From assembly GCF_021295315.1 (NCBI RefSeq), contig NZ_JAIMJA010000007.1, positions 62,001-126,000 on the forward strand: a stretch of DNA of 64,000 nt. The letters are read 5' to 3'. Below the pieces are notes generated by a model, which worked only from the letters and a program-made list of their open reading frames with translations, had not been told where the DNA came from and searched no databases. Positions 17,869-26,078 of this stretch are shown here, in pieces. Position 1 is the stretch's first letter; every line of letters begins with the position of its first letter. Source of the stretch: Motilimonas cestriensis. GTDB lineage: Bacteria; Pseudomonadota; Gammaproteobacteria; Enterobacterales; CBDFNC01. The position numbers were made by a program, and so were the translations under genes.

Positions 17869-19230
17869 ATGGAAGAGTTAAACATACAAGCTTTTATCAA
17901 AGGTGAATGGCTAGATATTGCTGTCATCTCATTTCCTAAAAGTGAACAGAACAACTTCCGAGTGACTGAACTCAATTACCTCGGCGACTACGCATTAGAG
18001 CATCACGAAAAAGATGACTTACACGCCGTATCAATCAACCTGCCTGTATCTTTTTACTTTGACGATATGGGCAGGCCTGGATGGCTAACTTTTCTTGATG
18101 ACATCATGCCAAGTGGGGCAAGCAGGCGCTATTGGGTCAAGCATCTAGACATAGAGGATTTGTCAATTGATGAACAAAACTATGTTTTACTCAGGTTTGG
18201 CACCATGTCGCCTATCGGCAATTTGCGCGTAAAAGACTCGCTGCCGGAACGCTATGAAGAGTCAGACACCCTCTACTTTTCTTTAGACGATGTAAAAAAC
18301 CGTGCAAGTGACTTTTTAGATTATGCTCAACAAAGAGGCGCTACACCTGGTGGTGCAACCGGTGCAGGAGGTGAAGCACCTAAACTCATATTACGTTGCT
18401 CTAACGCAAACACAGAGCAAACTAAAATATGGATAGATCCTTATCAAGATGATAGCACCAACCAAGATCTACACTATTTAGTCAAATATCCGAGAGGCTC
18501 AAGAAGCCCAGTTGACTGCAATATACTTCGAGCTGAATTCCATTATTATCACGAACTCACCGCGATGGGTTTTGATACCATTTCAATCCAAAATATGCGA
18601 CTAGAAGAAGGGCTAAACTACCCTTCCTTATGGCTGCCTAGATTTGACATTCACTTTAACCAAGCGCAACAAATTGAAAAATTCGCAGTAGAGTCGGTTT
18701 ACTCCATGCTAAATAAAAGTGCAGGAGCAATGTTAGAGCATGAAGCGACTATCAGAGCATTAATAGATAAAATCACTCAAAGCCACATGGTGAAAAATCA
18801 AGGGTATGCCTTTGATGTTCCAAGCTTTGTTGTAGAGTGGGTTAAGAGAGACTTACTCAACATCCTATTTGGCAATAGCGATAATCATGGTAGAAACACC
18901 TCATTCTTAAAAGGTGATGGTTATATTAAGTTAGCCCCTATCTACGATTTTGCCCCAATGAAAGCCGATCCCGAAGGGATCCCAAGAACGACAAAATGGA
19001 AAGCCCCACTAGAAGTTGGCGGCACTTACCATTTTATCGGTATTGCAGAATCACTGTCAGACCTTGTGCCGAGTGAATTGTTACTTCGCGAGCTTAAAGA
19101 TACGGCTCAAAAGTGCCTTGAGCTTAAACAAAGACTGATAGCTCGTGGGGTTCCAGAGCAGATCATAGAAATGCCAGCGATTGGATTTAATCATATCCCT
19201 GAAAAATTGAAAAAGTGGGGGCTGTTATGA
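17869..19230 (+). CDS. hipA: HipA-family serine/threonine kinase toxin
   Basis: 453 aa from ATG 17869, which has TGGAG 6 nt upstream; in-frame upstream starts fall in the operator and are unlikely. HipA-like layout: N-terminal HipA subdomain (about 1-125), Gly-rich nucleotide loop (PGGATGAGGEAPK, 160-172), catalytic loop GNSDNHGRN (335-343, catalytic Asp338) and metal-binding Asp360 in APIYDFAP. All kinase motifs are intact. HipA kinases phosphorylate translation factors such as glutamyl-tRNA synthetase; the target here is unknown. The gene order is toxin first, opposite to E. coli hipBA. The stop overlaps the antitoxin start by 4 nt. Confidence 0.9.
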   Translation: MEELNIQAFIKGEWLDIAVISFPKSEQNNFRVTELNYLGDYALEHHEKDDLHAVSINLPVSFYFDDMGRPGWLTFLDDIMPSGASRRYWVKHLDIEDLSIDEQNYVLLRFGTMSPIGNLRVKDSLPERYEESDTLYFSLDDVKNRASDFLDYAQQRGATPGGATGAGGEAPKLILRCSNANTEQTKIWIDPYQDDSTNQDLHYLVKYPRGSRSPVDCNILRAEFHYYHELTAMGFDTISIQNMRLEEGLNYPSLWLPRFDIHFNQAQQIEKFAVESVYSMLNKSAGAMLEHEATIRALIDKITQSHMVKNQGYAFDVPSFVVEWVKRDLLNILFGNSDNHGRNTSFLKGDGYIKLAPIYDFAPMKADPEGIPRTTKWKAPLEVGGTYHFIGIAESLSDLVPSELLLRELKDTAQKCLELKQRLIARGVPEQIIEMPAIGFNHIPEKLKKWGLL

Positions 19231-19697
19231 GCAATACTACCAAATCATCCAAAGAGTCTGTAAATGACGTCGTCAATCGCCTTCGACAAAATCGCAAACA
19301 GACCGCAAGCTCCCAGCAGATACAAAGTGATGACAAGGTCAAAGCTGATGCTATTAACACCCGAGCTCGAACGTCTCAAAGAGCATCAAAAAAGACCCTA
19401 CCTACAAAAGCAGCCGAACGCAGCAGGATAGTCAATCAAATAGTTAAACAACTACTGTTTGGCGAACTAACTCAAGGTCAGGCATTAAAAGAGCTTCGAA
19501 TCAATGTGCTAGGTTTAAAGCAAGATGTTTACGCAAAGCTCGTTGATGTGTCCCGAAAAACACTCTCTGATATAGAGAATGATCGTGGTAATTACAAAAC
19601 AGACATATTGAATAAAGTCTTCAAACCTTTTGGTCTCAGAGTGGGTCTCATACCATCCTCATCGAATATGCTTAACTCATTGCTCGACAACAACTAA
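19227..19697 (+). CDS. HipB-like antitoxin with C-terminal XRE helix-turn-helix
   Basis: 156 aa from ATG 19227, overlapping the hipA-like stop as ATGA, with GGGG 6 nt upstream. The first 70 residues are Lys/Ser/Gln-rich and look disordered; the XRE-type HTH lies around residues 80-145 (LTQGQALKELRINVLGLKQD, then YAKLVDVSRKTLSDIENDRG). It likely neutralises the kinase and represses the operon through the palindrome at 17830-17849. E. coli HipB is only 88 aa, so the long basic N-terminal extension is a difference worth noting. Confidence 0.85.
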   Translation: MSNTTKSSKESVNDVVNRLRQNRKQTASSQQIQSDDKVKADAINTRARTSQRASKKTLPTKAAERSRIVNQIVKQLLFGELTQGQALKELRINVLGLKQDVYAKLVDVSRKTLSDIENDRGNYKTDILNKVFKPFGLRVGLIPSSSNMLNSLLDNN

Positions 19698-19892
19698 TCA
19701 CCTTGAGCTTATTAACCACCACAGTACTGTAGCCATAATCATGAGGTTAAATGGGAGGCGACATCACATATTTAAGTGGGGTAAGACCAATTAATCTTCT
19801 CATTGGTGGCGCTTGCCGCTCTTGCTTAATTGATAAATAAATTGTTGTAAGGCTTCAATCTGGTCCTCACTATGGTAGTACAACCTGATTGC

Positions 19893-19915
19893 CTGCAATT
19901 AGTGATTGCAGTTTT
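19893..19915 (+). terminator. Probable terminator downstream of the hipA-hipB-like operon
   Basis: CTGCAAT-TAGTG-ATTGCAG, a 7-bp perfect stem followed by TTTT, lies 195 bp after the antitoxin stop. The intervening DNA has no gene. Confidence 0.45.
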
Positions 19916-19986
19916 AAACTCAGTGCATAAACTGCAATACGATATCAGATTTGCTGTAACAATCTGCAAGGTTAAGGAAAAATTCA

Positions 19987-20463
19987 ATGGTAACCCCACA
20001 ACGAGACATCACTTTACGCTTTTTAGCCGAGCCCCAAGACGTTAATTTTGGCGGTAAGGTTCACGGCGGCGCCGTAATGAAGTGGATAGATTTAGCGGCA
20101 TATGCCTGCGCAGCAGGCTGGAGTGGTAAATATTGTGTCACCGCTTACGCAGGCGGCATTAAATTTGTGGCCCCAATCCAAGTTGGCAGCCTAGTAGAAG
20201 TTAACGCTAAGGTTATTTACACTGGTAAATCGTCAATGCATATTGCCCTTGAAGTGATTGCCTGTGATCCGAAATCTTTAAATCGCCGCCTCACCACACA
20301 CTGTATCGTGATCATGGTAGCTGTCGATGAGTTTGGTCAATCGGCTCGTGTACCGACTTGGGTGCCGGAGACAGAAGAAGATATCCGTCAACACGATACG
20401 GCGATCAAACTGATGGATATGCGTAAAAAGATTGGCGAAGAGATGCAAATTTACGTGGCATGA
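19987..20463 (+). CDS. Acyl-CoA thioesterase, hotdog fold (YciA-like)
   Basis: 158 aa, single hotdog domain. The catalytic-region pattern VNFGGKVHGGAVMKWIDLAA is that of YciA/BACH-type acyl-CoA hydrolases (with the Asp/Gly-containing HGG helix), and the VGSLVEVNAKVIYTGKSSM strand follows. Hydrolyses acyl-CoA to free acid and CoA in the cytoplasm; chain-length preference cannot be read. Start ATG has AAGG upstream. Monocistronic with a good terminator. Confidence 0.88.
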   Translation: MVTPQRDITLRFLAEPQDVNFGGKVHGGAVMKWIDLAAYACAAGWSGKYCVTAYAGGIKFVAPIQVGSLVEVNAKVIYTGKSSMHIALEVIACDPKSLNRRLTTHCIVIMVAVDEFGQSARVPTWVPETEEDIRQHDTAIKLMDMRKKIGEEMQIYVA

Positions 20464-20477
20464 TATGCTGGTAAATT

Positions 20478-20505
20478 AAGGGAGCAGCGTTTCCACTGCT
20501 CCCTT
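20478..20505. terminator. Hairpin terminator
   Basis: AAGGGAGCAG / CTGCTCCCTT, a perfect 10-bp stem with an 8-nt loop, lies between the convergent thioesterase and nuclease genes. Confidence 0.8.
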
Positions 20506-20541
20506 CACTTATTAATTACGAATTATTGGCTGTCAGTGCTA

Positions 20542-23172
20542 TCAGTCATTGTCTCGAATATGTACCGTTAACTGTTGTTGCTTGCCTAATGCTACACCTT
20601 CACTGTAAACCAAGTTCAGCGTAAAGTTTTCTAAACCTTCAACAAGTTGATCATCGTTAATGGTCAATTCAATAAACTGCTGCTCTTGTTTAGCGCCATT
20701 TTCTGACTGTGCGTGCCATACTAATCGACCCCAATATGGGCTGGTATAATCATTCCACCCCTCGGCTGTGCCCCAGTGCGTTTCAAAATGCACGGTTGCC
20801 TTAGCACCTAATAGCTTACCCATTTGCTTGACTGGAATTTTTATCATTCCCGCTGATTCATCCAGCCAAAGATCACTTTGCGCAAATTCTACTTTCGCCT
20901 TGGCAGGCTCTAGTGCAAATGACATTACCACAGGATCATGGTCCGATGAACGATAAGCATCAGGTGCATAGAAGCGCTGTAATTGTGCGTCAGATTTATA
21001 CTCAACATTGTAATCTAGCACTCTTGGCTCGTCGGCATTGATGTGCCAATCCGTTGCTGCCACCAATTTTCCAGCCAGCGCCTCGTTAACTAAACCATGA
21101 TCTAAGCTGCCAGCCTGTCCATCGTAATAGTAAGAATACGAATCCTCGGCCATGGTAACAGTATTAAAGCCATAGTCGGCAAAAGTCAGCATCGGGTCTT
21201 CTTGGCTATAAGCGTTAAAGTCACCCATTAATACTGCATTACCGGCAATATTTTCATTGATGTATTGCGCCAGCGTTGTTGCGGCATCCGTGCGTAAACC
21301 ATTACAGTTACCTTGGCCATCACCCAAATCAGGGTCGCCTAAACTGTCACAGCTGCTGCCTTTTGATTTGAAGTGATTCACGGCAACGGTGAATTGCTGA
21401 CCTGTAGCCAAATGCTCAAAGGTTTGGATCATTGGGATACGGTGTTTTTGCGTTTGCTCATCAAATGGATAAGCCGTTAGCAAGACAACATCGCCCACTG
21501 GCTTCACTTGGCTAGGTTTGTAAATAATGCCCACGGTAATGGCATCGGCACCTACACGGTCTTGTGTAGGGCGGATGTAATCATATTGATTTTCTCCCAA
21601 TTGATTATTCAAGCCACTTACCAGGTCTTGTATTGCACTGTCACTGCCAAAGCCATTATTTTCAAGCTCCATTAAACCAAACACATCAGCGTCAATGGCT
21701 TGCAGGGCTGAGAAAATTTTGTCGCGTTGACGCTCAAGCTCAATAGCAGAGTTGGCACCGCGGTATGGCGAGCCTTTTTCGGTGGCTAAATTAACAAAGT
21801 AATTAAGCACATTAAAACTCGCTAGCGTTAAGTTGCCACGCTCAGTTAAGGCAGGTTGCGAGGCTCTTGGGTTGGCATCAATAAATTCAACATCCGCAGT
21901 TGGGATCAACTGATACTGACCATAAGCGTAATGAATAACGCCAGTTACTTGATTAACCTGGCTACCACTACGCAGTGGCTGGTCAGCAGATAATTGCGGG
22001 AAATAACGGATTAATTCTGGATTTTGTTTGCTAGAGCCATCATCGACTAACAGCATATTTGTTTTATTAAATTTAGCTAAGTCAATCGCTTCGCTAGAAT
22101 TAGCTGGGTAGCGATCAGTCGGCTGGAACACTTTACCTGACGATAACCAAATTTGACCATAACGACTGAAGTTATAATCTAAGGTAACGTGAAGAGGCTG
22201 GTTCAGCGTGACCATTTGCCCTTCTAGTAACTCTAATGATTGATCTAATGGCAGAGTTAGGTCAGCCGCTTGCACAACCTCCTCACCACAATCACGCATG
22301 CCTTGAATGTCATTTAACTGGGTATTGCCGTAAACCTCGGCCACATCACCCAATAAGCGCACGTGTTGACCGGGACTCACATTGTATTCAGCATTGGCAA
22401 TAAATAGACCGCGATCGCCGGTTAAACTTTGCACATAGAAGCCGCGCATCTGATCACTGCCTTGTAGTGCAGCGGTCACTACCCCCTCCACTTCAACGGT
22501 TTTACCTTTAAGTGGGCTAGTATCTTGTGCTACTTGAATTTGATTAAGGGGCGTAGCCACATCACCACAAGCCCCTAAAGTCACCACTGGGGTGCCGGTA
22601 TCAGAGCAAGACGTTAAGCCACTGCAGCCGAGTCCCGCAAACTCATTTTTACTAAACTCTTGCCATTGCAGCGATAAATCAAAATCAGCTAACTCATCAG
22701 TATCACCTTGTTGGACTTGTTCAAGACGACGTAGCGTGCGATCTTTGCTAGTAATGTTTGAATTGCCCCAAGCACTGCCCGGATCGGTTCCTTTTTGGCC
22801 AAACCGGTCGATGGTCAGGTCATTTTGACTAAGCACTAAAACATCATCGCCATTAAAGTTGGTCACTGCCGATAAAAGCTGCGCTTTCTCTTTTAATTCA
22901 GATTGGGCTTGAGCGTTAGCAATCACATAACTTGAACCAGGGGCAAGCATGCCAGATAAACGTTGGCTTACCGTAGCAGTGGTTTTACCATTTGAAAAAA
23001 GAGTAACTTGAAACTCAGATAAGTCGACGGCGGTGGTGGAAAGGTTGGTTAATTCGATGGCTTTGTTGTTACCACTGCCCTCAACATATTCGGTAAAAAG
23101 GACATTCGCCTGTGCATTCACCGTAAATGCAGCGGTTAATAAGGCGAGTTTAGATAAACTTGGGCGTTTCAT
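20542..23172 (-). CDS. ExeM/NucH-family extracellular nuclease
   Basis: 876 aa. Signal peptide (ending NAQA-NVLF), lamin-tail domain (about 22-140, starting LFTEYVEGSGNNKAIEL), an OB-fold-like region (about 205-300) and an endonuclease/exonuclease/phosphatase domain (about 450-800) with FNVLNYF, LMELENN, NHFKSKG, MGDFNAY and SSDHDPV carrying the expected catalytic residues. A short beta-rich C-terminal domain (Calx-beta-like) follows. Related Shewanella/Vibrio enzymes often end in a GlyGly-CTERM tail; here the protein stops at HIRDND without any membrane segment, so it is probably fully secreted. Likely use: degrading environmental DNA for phosphate and nucleosides. Confidence 0.9.
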   Translation of the reverse strand: MKRPSLSKLALLTAAFTVNAQANVLFTEYVEGSGNNKAIELTNLSTTAVDLSEFQVTLFSNGKTTATVSQRLSGMLAPGSSYVIANAQAQSELKEKAQLLSAVTNFNGDDVLVLSQNDLTIDRFGQKGTDPGSAWGNSNITSKDRTLRRLEQVQQGDTDELADFDLSLQWQEFSKNEFAGLGCSGLTSCSDTGTPVVTLGACGDVATPLNQIQVAQDTSPLKGKTVEVEGVVTAALQGSDQMRGFYVQSLTGDRGLFIANAEYNVSPGQHVRLLGDVAEVYGNTQLNDIQGMRDCGEEVVQAADLTLPLDQSLELLEGQMVTLNQPLHVTLDYNFSRYGQIWLSSGKVFQPTDRYPANSSEAIDLAKFNKTNMLLVDDGSSKQNPELIRYFPQLSADQPLRSGSQVNQVTGVIHYAYGQYQLIPTADVEFIDANPRASQPALTERGNLTLASFNVLNYFVNLATEKGSPYRGANSAIELERQRDKIFSALQAIDADVFGLMELENNGFGSDSAIQDLVSGLNNQLGENQYDYIRPTQDRVGADAITVGIIYKPSQVKPVGDVVLLTAYPFDEQTQKHRIPMIQTFEHLATGQQFTVAVNHFKSKGSSCDSLGDPDLGDGQGNCNGLRTDAATTLAQYINENIAGNAVLMGDFNAYSQEDPMLTFADYGFNTVTMAEDSYSYYYDGQAGSLDHGLVNEALAGKLVAATDWHINADEPRVLDYNVEYKSDAQLQRFYAPDAYRSSDHDPVVMSFALEPAKAKVEFAQSDLWLDESAGMIKIPVKQMGKLLGAKATVHFETHWGTAEGWNDYTSPYWGRLVWHAQSENGAKQEQQFIELTINDDQLVEGLENFTLNLVYSEGVALGKQQQLTVHIRDND

Positions 23173-23299
23173 TTTGTGCTCCTTGCATTAATAGAGCAAG
23201 GAACTCTAATGACAACCGTTGACAAAAAGATGCAAAAAGAGTGAATAATTAGCGACAGGTATTAATTATTTTGTAAATAATAGTTGTGATATTAGCATG

Positions 23300-23779
23300 T
23301 TACGAGCCAGGCTTAACACCAACCCGAAACGTGCCATTAGACATAAATTGCACCACTTGTTCACGTTTTTTGCCGATGAGCAAGGTTCCGTCGTCGAGAA
23401 ACAAGAAGTTTTTCCAACAACGTTGAAACACTTCCCAAGTGGTTTCAATAATACTGTAACGGTCACTGCAGAAAAATACCGTGGTGTTGCCTTGCCAATT
23501 AAGGTGATCGGTTATCATTTCAGGCAGTGCGGTTTCTTCACTGTCCCATACCGTCTCCCACTCACCTTGGTCTTGCCAGGTTTGCAATGAAAACGGCCAA
23601 TCACCTTTTTTGAAAAAGTCAGGGTGATCAACTTGTTTACTGATGGTCATGTTCCAAAAGTTTGCCGCGCGACTTGCTTGCATCGGTTTAATTTGGGCTT
23701 TATCTTCGTCACTAATGGGCAGATCTTGACGATTGAAGATCCACGCTTTTTTATGTTCAGCTAAAGCAATATAACTCAT
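23300..23779 (-). CDS. DUF2947 family protein
   Basis: 159 aa, cytoplasmic, rich in Trp and aromatic residues. Family recognised from the N-terminal YIALAEHKKAWIFNRQDLP and from TTVFFCSDRYSIIETTWEVF. No catalytic motif is seen and the function is unknown. It sits 31 bp downstream of trmK on the same strand, so they may share a transcript. The family is mostly seen in Gammaproteobacteria such as Vibrio and Shewanella (from memory). Confidence 0.85.
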   Translation of the reverse strand: MSYIALAEHKKAWIFNRQDLPISDEDKAQIKPMQASRAANFWNMTISKQVDHPDFFKKGDWPFSLQTWQDQGEWETVWDSEETALPEMITDHLNWQGNTTVFFCSDRYSIIETTWEVFQRCWKNFLFLDDGTLLIGKKREQVVQFMSNGTFRVGVKPGS

Positions 23780-23810
23780 AACAATTCCAATCTTAGAAAT
23801 ACACTTGCCA

Positions 23811-24515
23811 TTAATACTCTCCCTCGATTTTATTTAGCGTAGGATGAAGCTTAGCTAACAAGTTCTGATAAGCGGTTATGATACCTGTACTCGACTGCCC
23901 ACCCAAGCCTAAACGCTGATAATGCTTAATTTTTGCTTGAAGATACACTAAATGTCTTGATTCTGTGTGTTGCCACATCAAACTGCCCACTTCATATAAT
24001 CTGTGTTGGCCCTGCTTACTAACCACCATAATTTCATAAAAACGACCATTTTCATCAACTAATTGCTCAGCAACTAACTGCAAACCCAGTGCGATTAATC
24101 CTTGGCGCAGGGCATATTGATGGTGAACAGGACAAAGTACAAATTCGATATCGTGAGCTGGAAATTGCTCCAGCAATGACGTAACTAGCTGTAAAGTAAG
24201 CTCTCCCCCCACCCCTGCAATGATCACACAATGGCGTTGGTTGATTAATGGATGCAATGGCAAACAAGCCACATCAATACAATGTACTTGCCAGTATTGA
24301 CTGTCGATTGCTTTCAGCTGTAATTGCGAGACCAATGGCGCGGTAATGCTGGCAACGCAATCGACAAAATGTACCTTGGCTGATTTTTCTTGCTCTAGCA
24401 CCTTATCGAGAATAACGCGTCCCAAATAGCCATGGTCGCAACAGCAATCCCAAATATGTGGATAAGCTACATTCACATGGTCAGCAATCGCAGTTAATCG
24501 CTTACTCAGCTTCAT
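23811..24515 (-). CDS. trmK: tRNA (adenine-N1)-methyltransferase, TrmK family
   Basis: 234 aa, class I SAM methyltransferase of the TrmK (YqfN) family, which methylates N1 of adenine 22 in tRNA in the known member. Motif I is unusual but typical of the family (HIWDCCCDHGYLG), followed by the acidic VHFVDC strand and IIAGVGGELTLQLV. ATG 24515 has an AGGAG site 9 nt upstream. It is separated from gltD by a strong terminator and followed by the DUF2947 gene. Exact site specificity in this organism is inferred. Confidence 0.85.
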   Translation of the reverse strand: MKLSKRLTAIADHVNVAYPHIWDCCCDHGYLGRVILDKVLEQEKSAKVHFVDCVASITAPLVSQLQLKAIDSQYWQVHCIDVACLPLHPLINQRHCVIIAGVGGELTLQLVTSLLEQFPAHDIEFVLCPVHHQYALRQGLIALGLQLVAEQLVDENGRFYEIMVVSKQGQHRLYEVGSLMWQHTESRHLVYLQAKIKHYQRLGLGGQSSTGIITAYQNLLAKLHPTLNKIEGEY

Positions 24516-24551
24516 TTAACACAACTCCTATTAAAAAATTGCGCCAGAAAC

Positions 24552-24577
24552 AAAAAAGCCAGTCCCTTCGGACTGGC
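24552..24577 (-). terminator. Terminator of gltBD
   Basis: GCCAGTCC-CTTC-GGACTGGC, an 8-bp GC-rich stem; on the minus strand followed by six U residues, about 30 nt after the gltD stop. Confidence 0.92.
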
Positions 24578-24608
24578 AAAATTGGAACTGGTGTTACTTA
24601 AAATTATT

Positions 24609-26078
24609 TTATGCTGAGCGCATCAGTGAGTTATTGATACATTCTAGGTTGGTGTTACCCATTAAGAATTCATCAATTGCACGTGCAGACTCACGACCTT
24701 CATTGATACAACGTACCACTAAAGATTGACCTGTACGCATGTCACCCGCTGCAAATACACCTGCTTGACTGGTTTGGAAACTATCAGTTTTAACGTTTCC
24801 GCGCTCATCAAGTTCAACTTCTAACTGAGCAATCACGCCAGTTGGCTCTGGGTGTAAGAAACCCATTGCCAAGAACGCTTTAGTACAAGGAATTGAACGT
24901 ACTGAACCTTCAATTTCTTTAAAGCCTGGACGCTGACCTGGTTTAGCTTCTTCCCATTCGATGTCTGCTACCACTAGCTCTTTTACGTTGCCGTCTTCAT
25001 CACCAATAAATTCTTTGGTTAGAATTGACCACTTACGATCCACACCTTCTTCATGAGAAGTCGATGTTTTTAAGATCATAGGGTAAGAAGGCCAAGGCAT
25101 GTTCTCGGTACGCTTCTCTGGTGGCATCGGCATAATTTCCACTTGCGTGATGCTTGCTGCGCCATGGCGGTTAGAGGTACCCACACAGTCAGAGCCCGTA
25201 TCACCACCACCGATAACCACTACATGGTCGTCTTTGGCGTGAATTTCTTCACCCTTAAGATCCATGTTGTTAGCGCGGCGGTTGTTTTGACCAAGAAATT
25301 CCATGGCAAAGTGTACGCCTTTTAGCTCACGACCTGGAATTGGCAGATCACGTGGCACAGTTGAGCCACCTGTTAGCAATACCACATCAAAGTCTGCACG
25401 CAGTTGCTTAGCATCGACGTTAACACCGATATGCGCATTCACTTCAAATTTCACGCCTGCTTGCGCCATTAAATCAATCTTACGATCGATAACCGCCATG
25501 CTAAGTTTGAAATCAGGAATACCAAAGCGCAGTAGACCACCAACCTTTTCGTCACGCTCAAACACGGTTACCGTGTGACCGGCGCTGTTTAGCTGCTCTG
25601 CAGCCGCTAAACCAGCAGGGCCAGAGCCAACGATAGCAACGGTTTTACCGGTGCGTGATGTTGGCGTCTTTGGCTTGGCGTAGCCTTTAGCGTACGCCGT
25701 TTCAACGATGTTTTTCTCGATGTTACAGATAGTGATTGGGTCTTGGTTAATCCCCAATACACAAGAGCTTTCACAAGGAGCAGGACATACACGACCCGTA
25801 AATTCAGGGAAGTTATTGGTTGAGCTTAGGATATCCCAAGCTTCTTCCCAACTGTCACGGTAAACCGCATCATTAAATTCAGGAATGATGTTACCGATTG
25901 GACAGCCGCTGTGACAGAAAGGCACACCACAGTCCATACAACGAGAAGCCTGTGTTTGGATTTTTGCGCCAAATTCAGCATCCTTGACAAACTCATCGTT
26001 ATTTTTAATACGCTCTTGAACTGATACCTTTCCTGGTAGTTCACGACCATGTTCTAGAAATCCAGTTGGCTTACCCAT
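24609..26078 (-). CDS. gltD: Glutamate synthase (NADPH) small subunit
   Basis: 489 aa. GltD passes electrons from NADPH via FAD and Fe-S clusters to GltB. N-terminal Cys motif (C47-M-D-C50, C55, C59 in CMDCGVPFCHSGCP) and a second set CPAPCESSC for 4Fe-4S clusters, FAD Rossmann VAIVGSGPAGLAA and NADPH Rossmann VVIGGGDTGSDC. The start shares one base with the gltB stop (TAATG) and has GGAGG 8 nt upstream, so the two are translationally coupled at a fixed ratio. A strong terminator follows. Confidence 0.97.
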   Translation of the reverse strand: MGKPTGFLEHGRELPGKVSVQERIKNNDEFVKDAEFGAKIQTQASRCMDCGVPFCHSGCPIGNIIPEFNDAVYRDSWEEAWDILSSTNNFPEFTGRVCPAPCESSCVLGINQDPITICNIEKNIVETAYAKGYAKPKTPTSRTGKTVAIVGSGPAGLAAAEQLNSAGHTVTVFERDEKVGGLLRFGIPDFKLSMAVIDRKIDLMAQAGVKFEVNAHIGVNVDAKQLRADFDVVLLTGGSTVPRDLPIPGRELKGVHFAMEFLGQNNRRANNMDLKGEEIHAKDDHVVVIGGGDTGSDCVGTSNRHGAASITQVEIMPMPPEKRTENMPWPSYPMILKTSTSHEEGVDRKWSILTKEFIGDEDGNVKELVVADIEWEEAKPGQRPGFKEIEGSVRSIPCTKAFLAMGFLHPEPTGVIAQLEVELDERGNVKTDSFQTSQAGVFAAGDMRTGQSLVVRCINEGRESARAIDEFLMGNTNLECINNSLMRSA

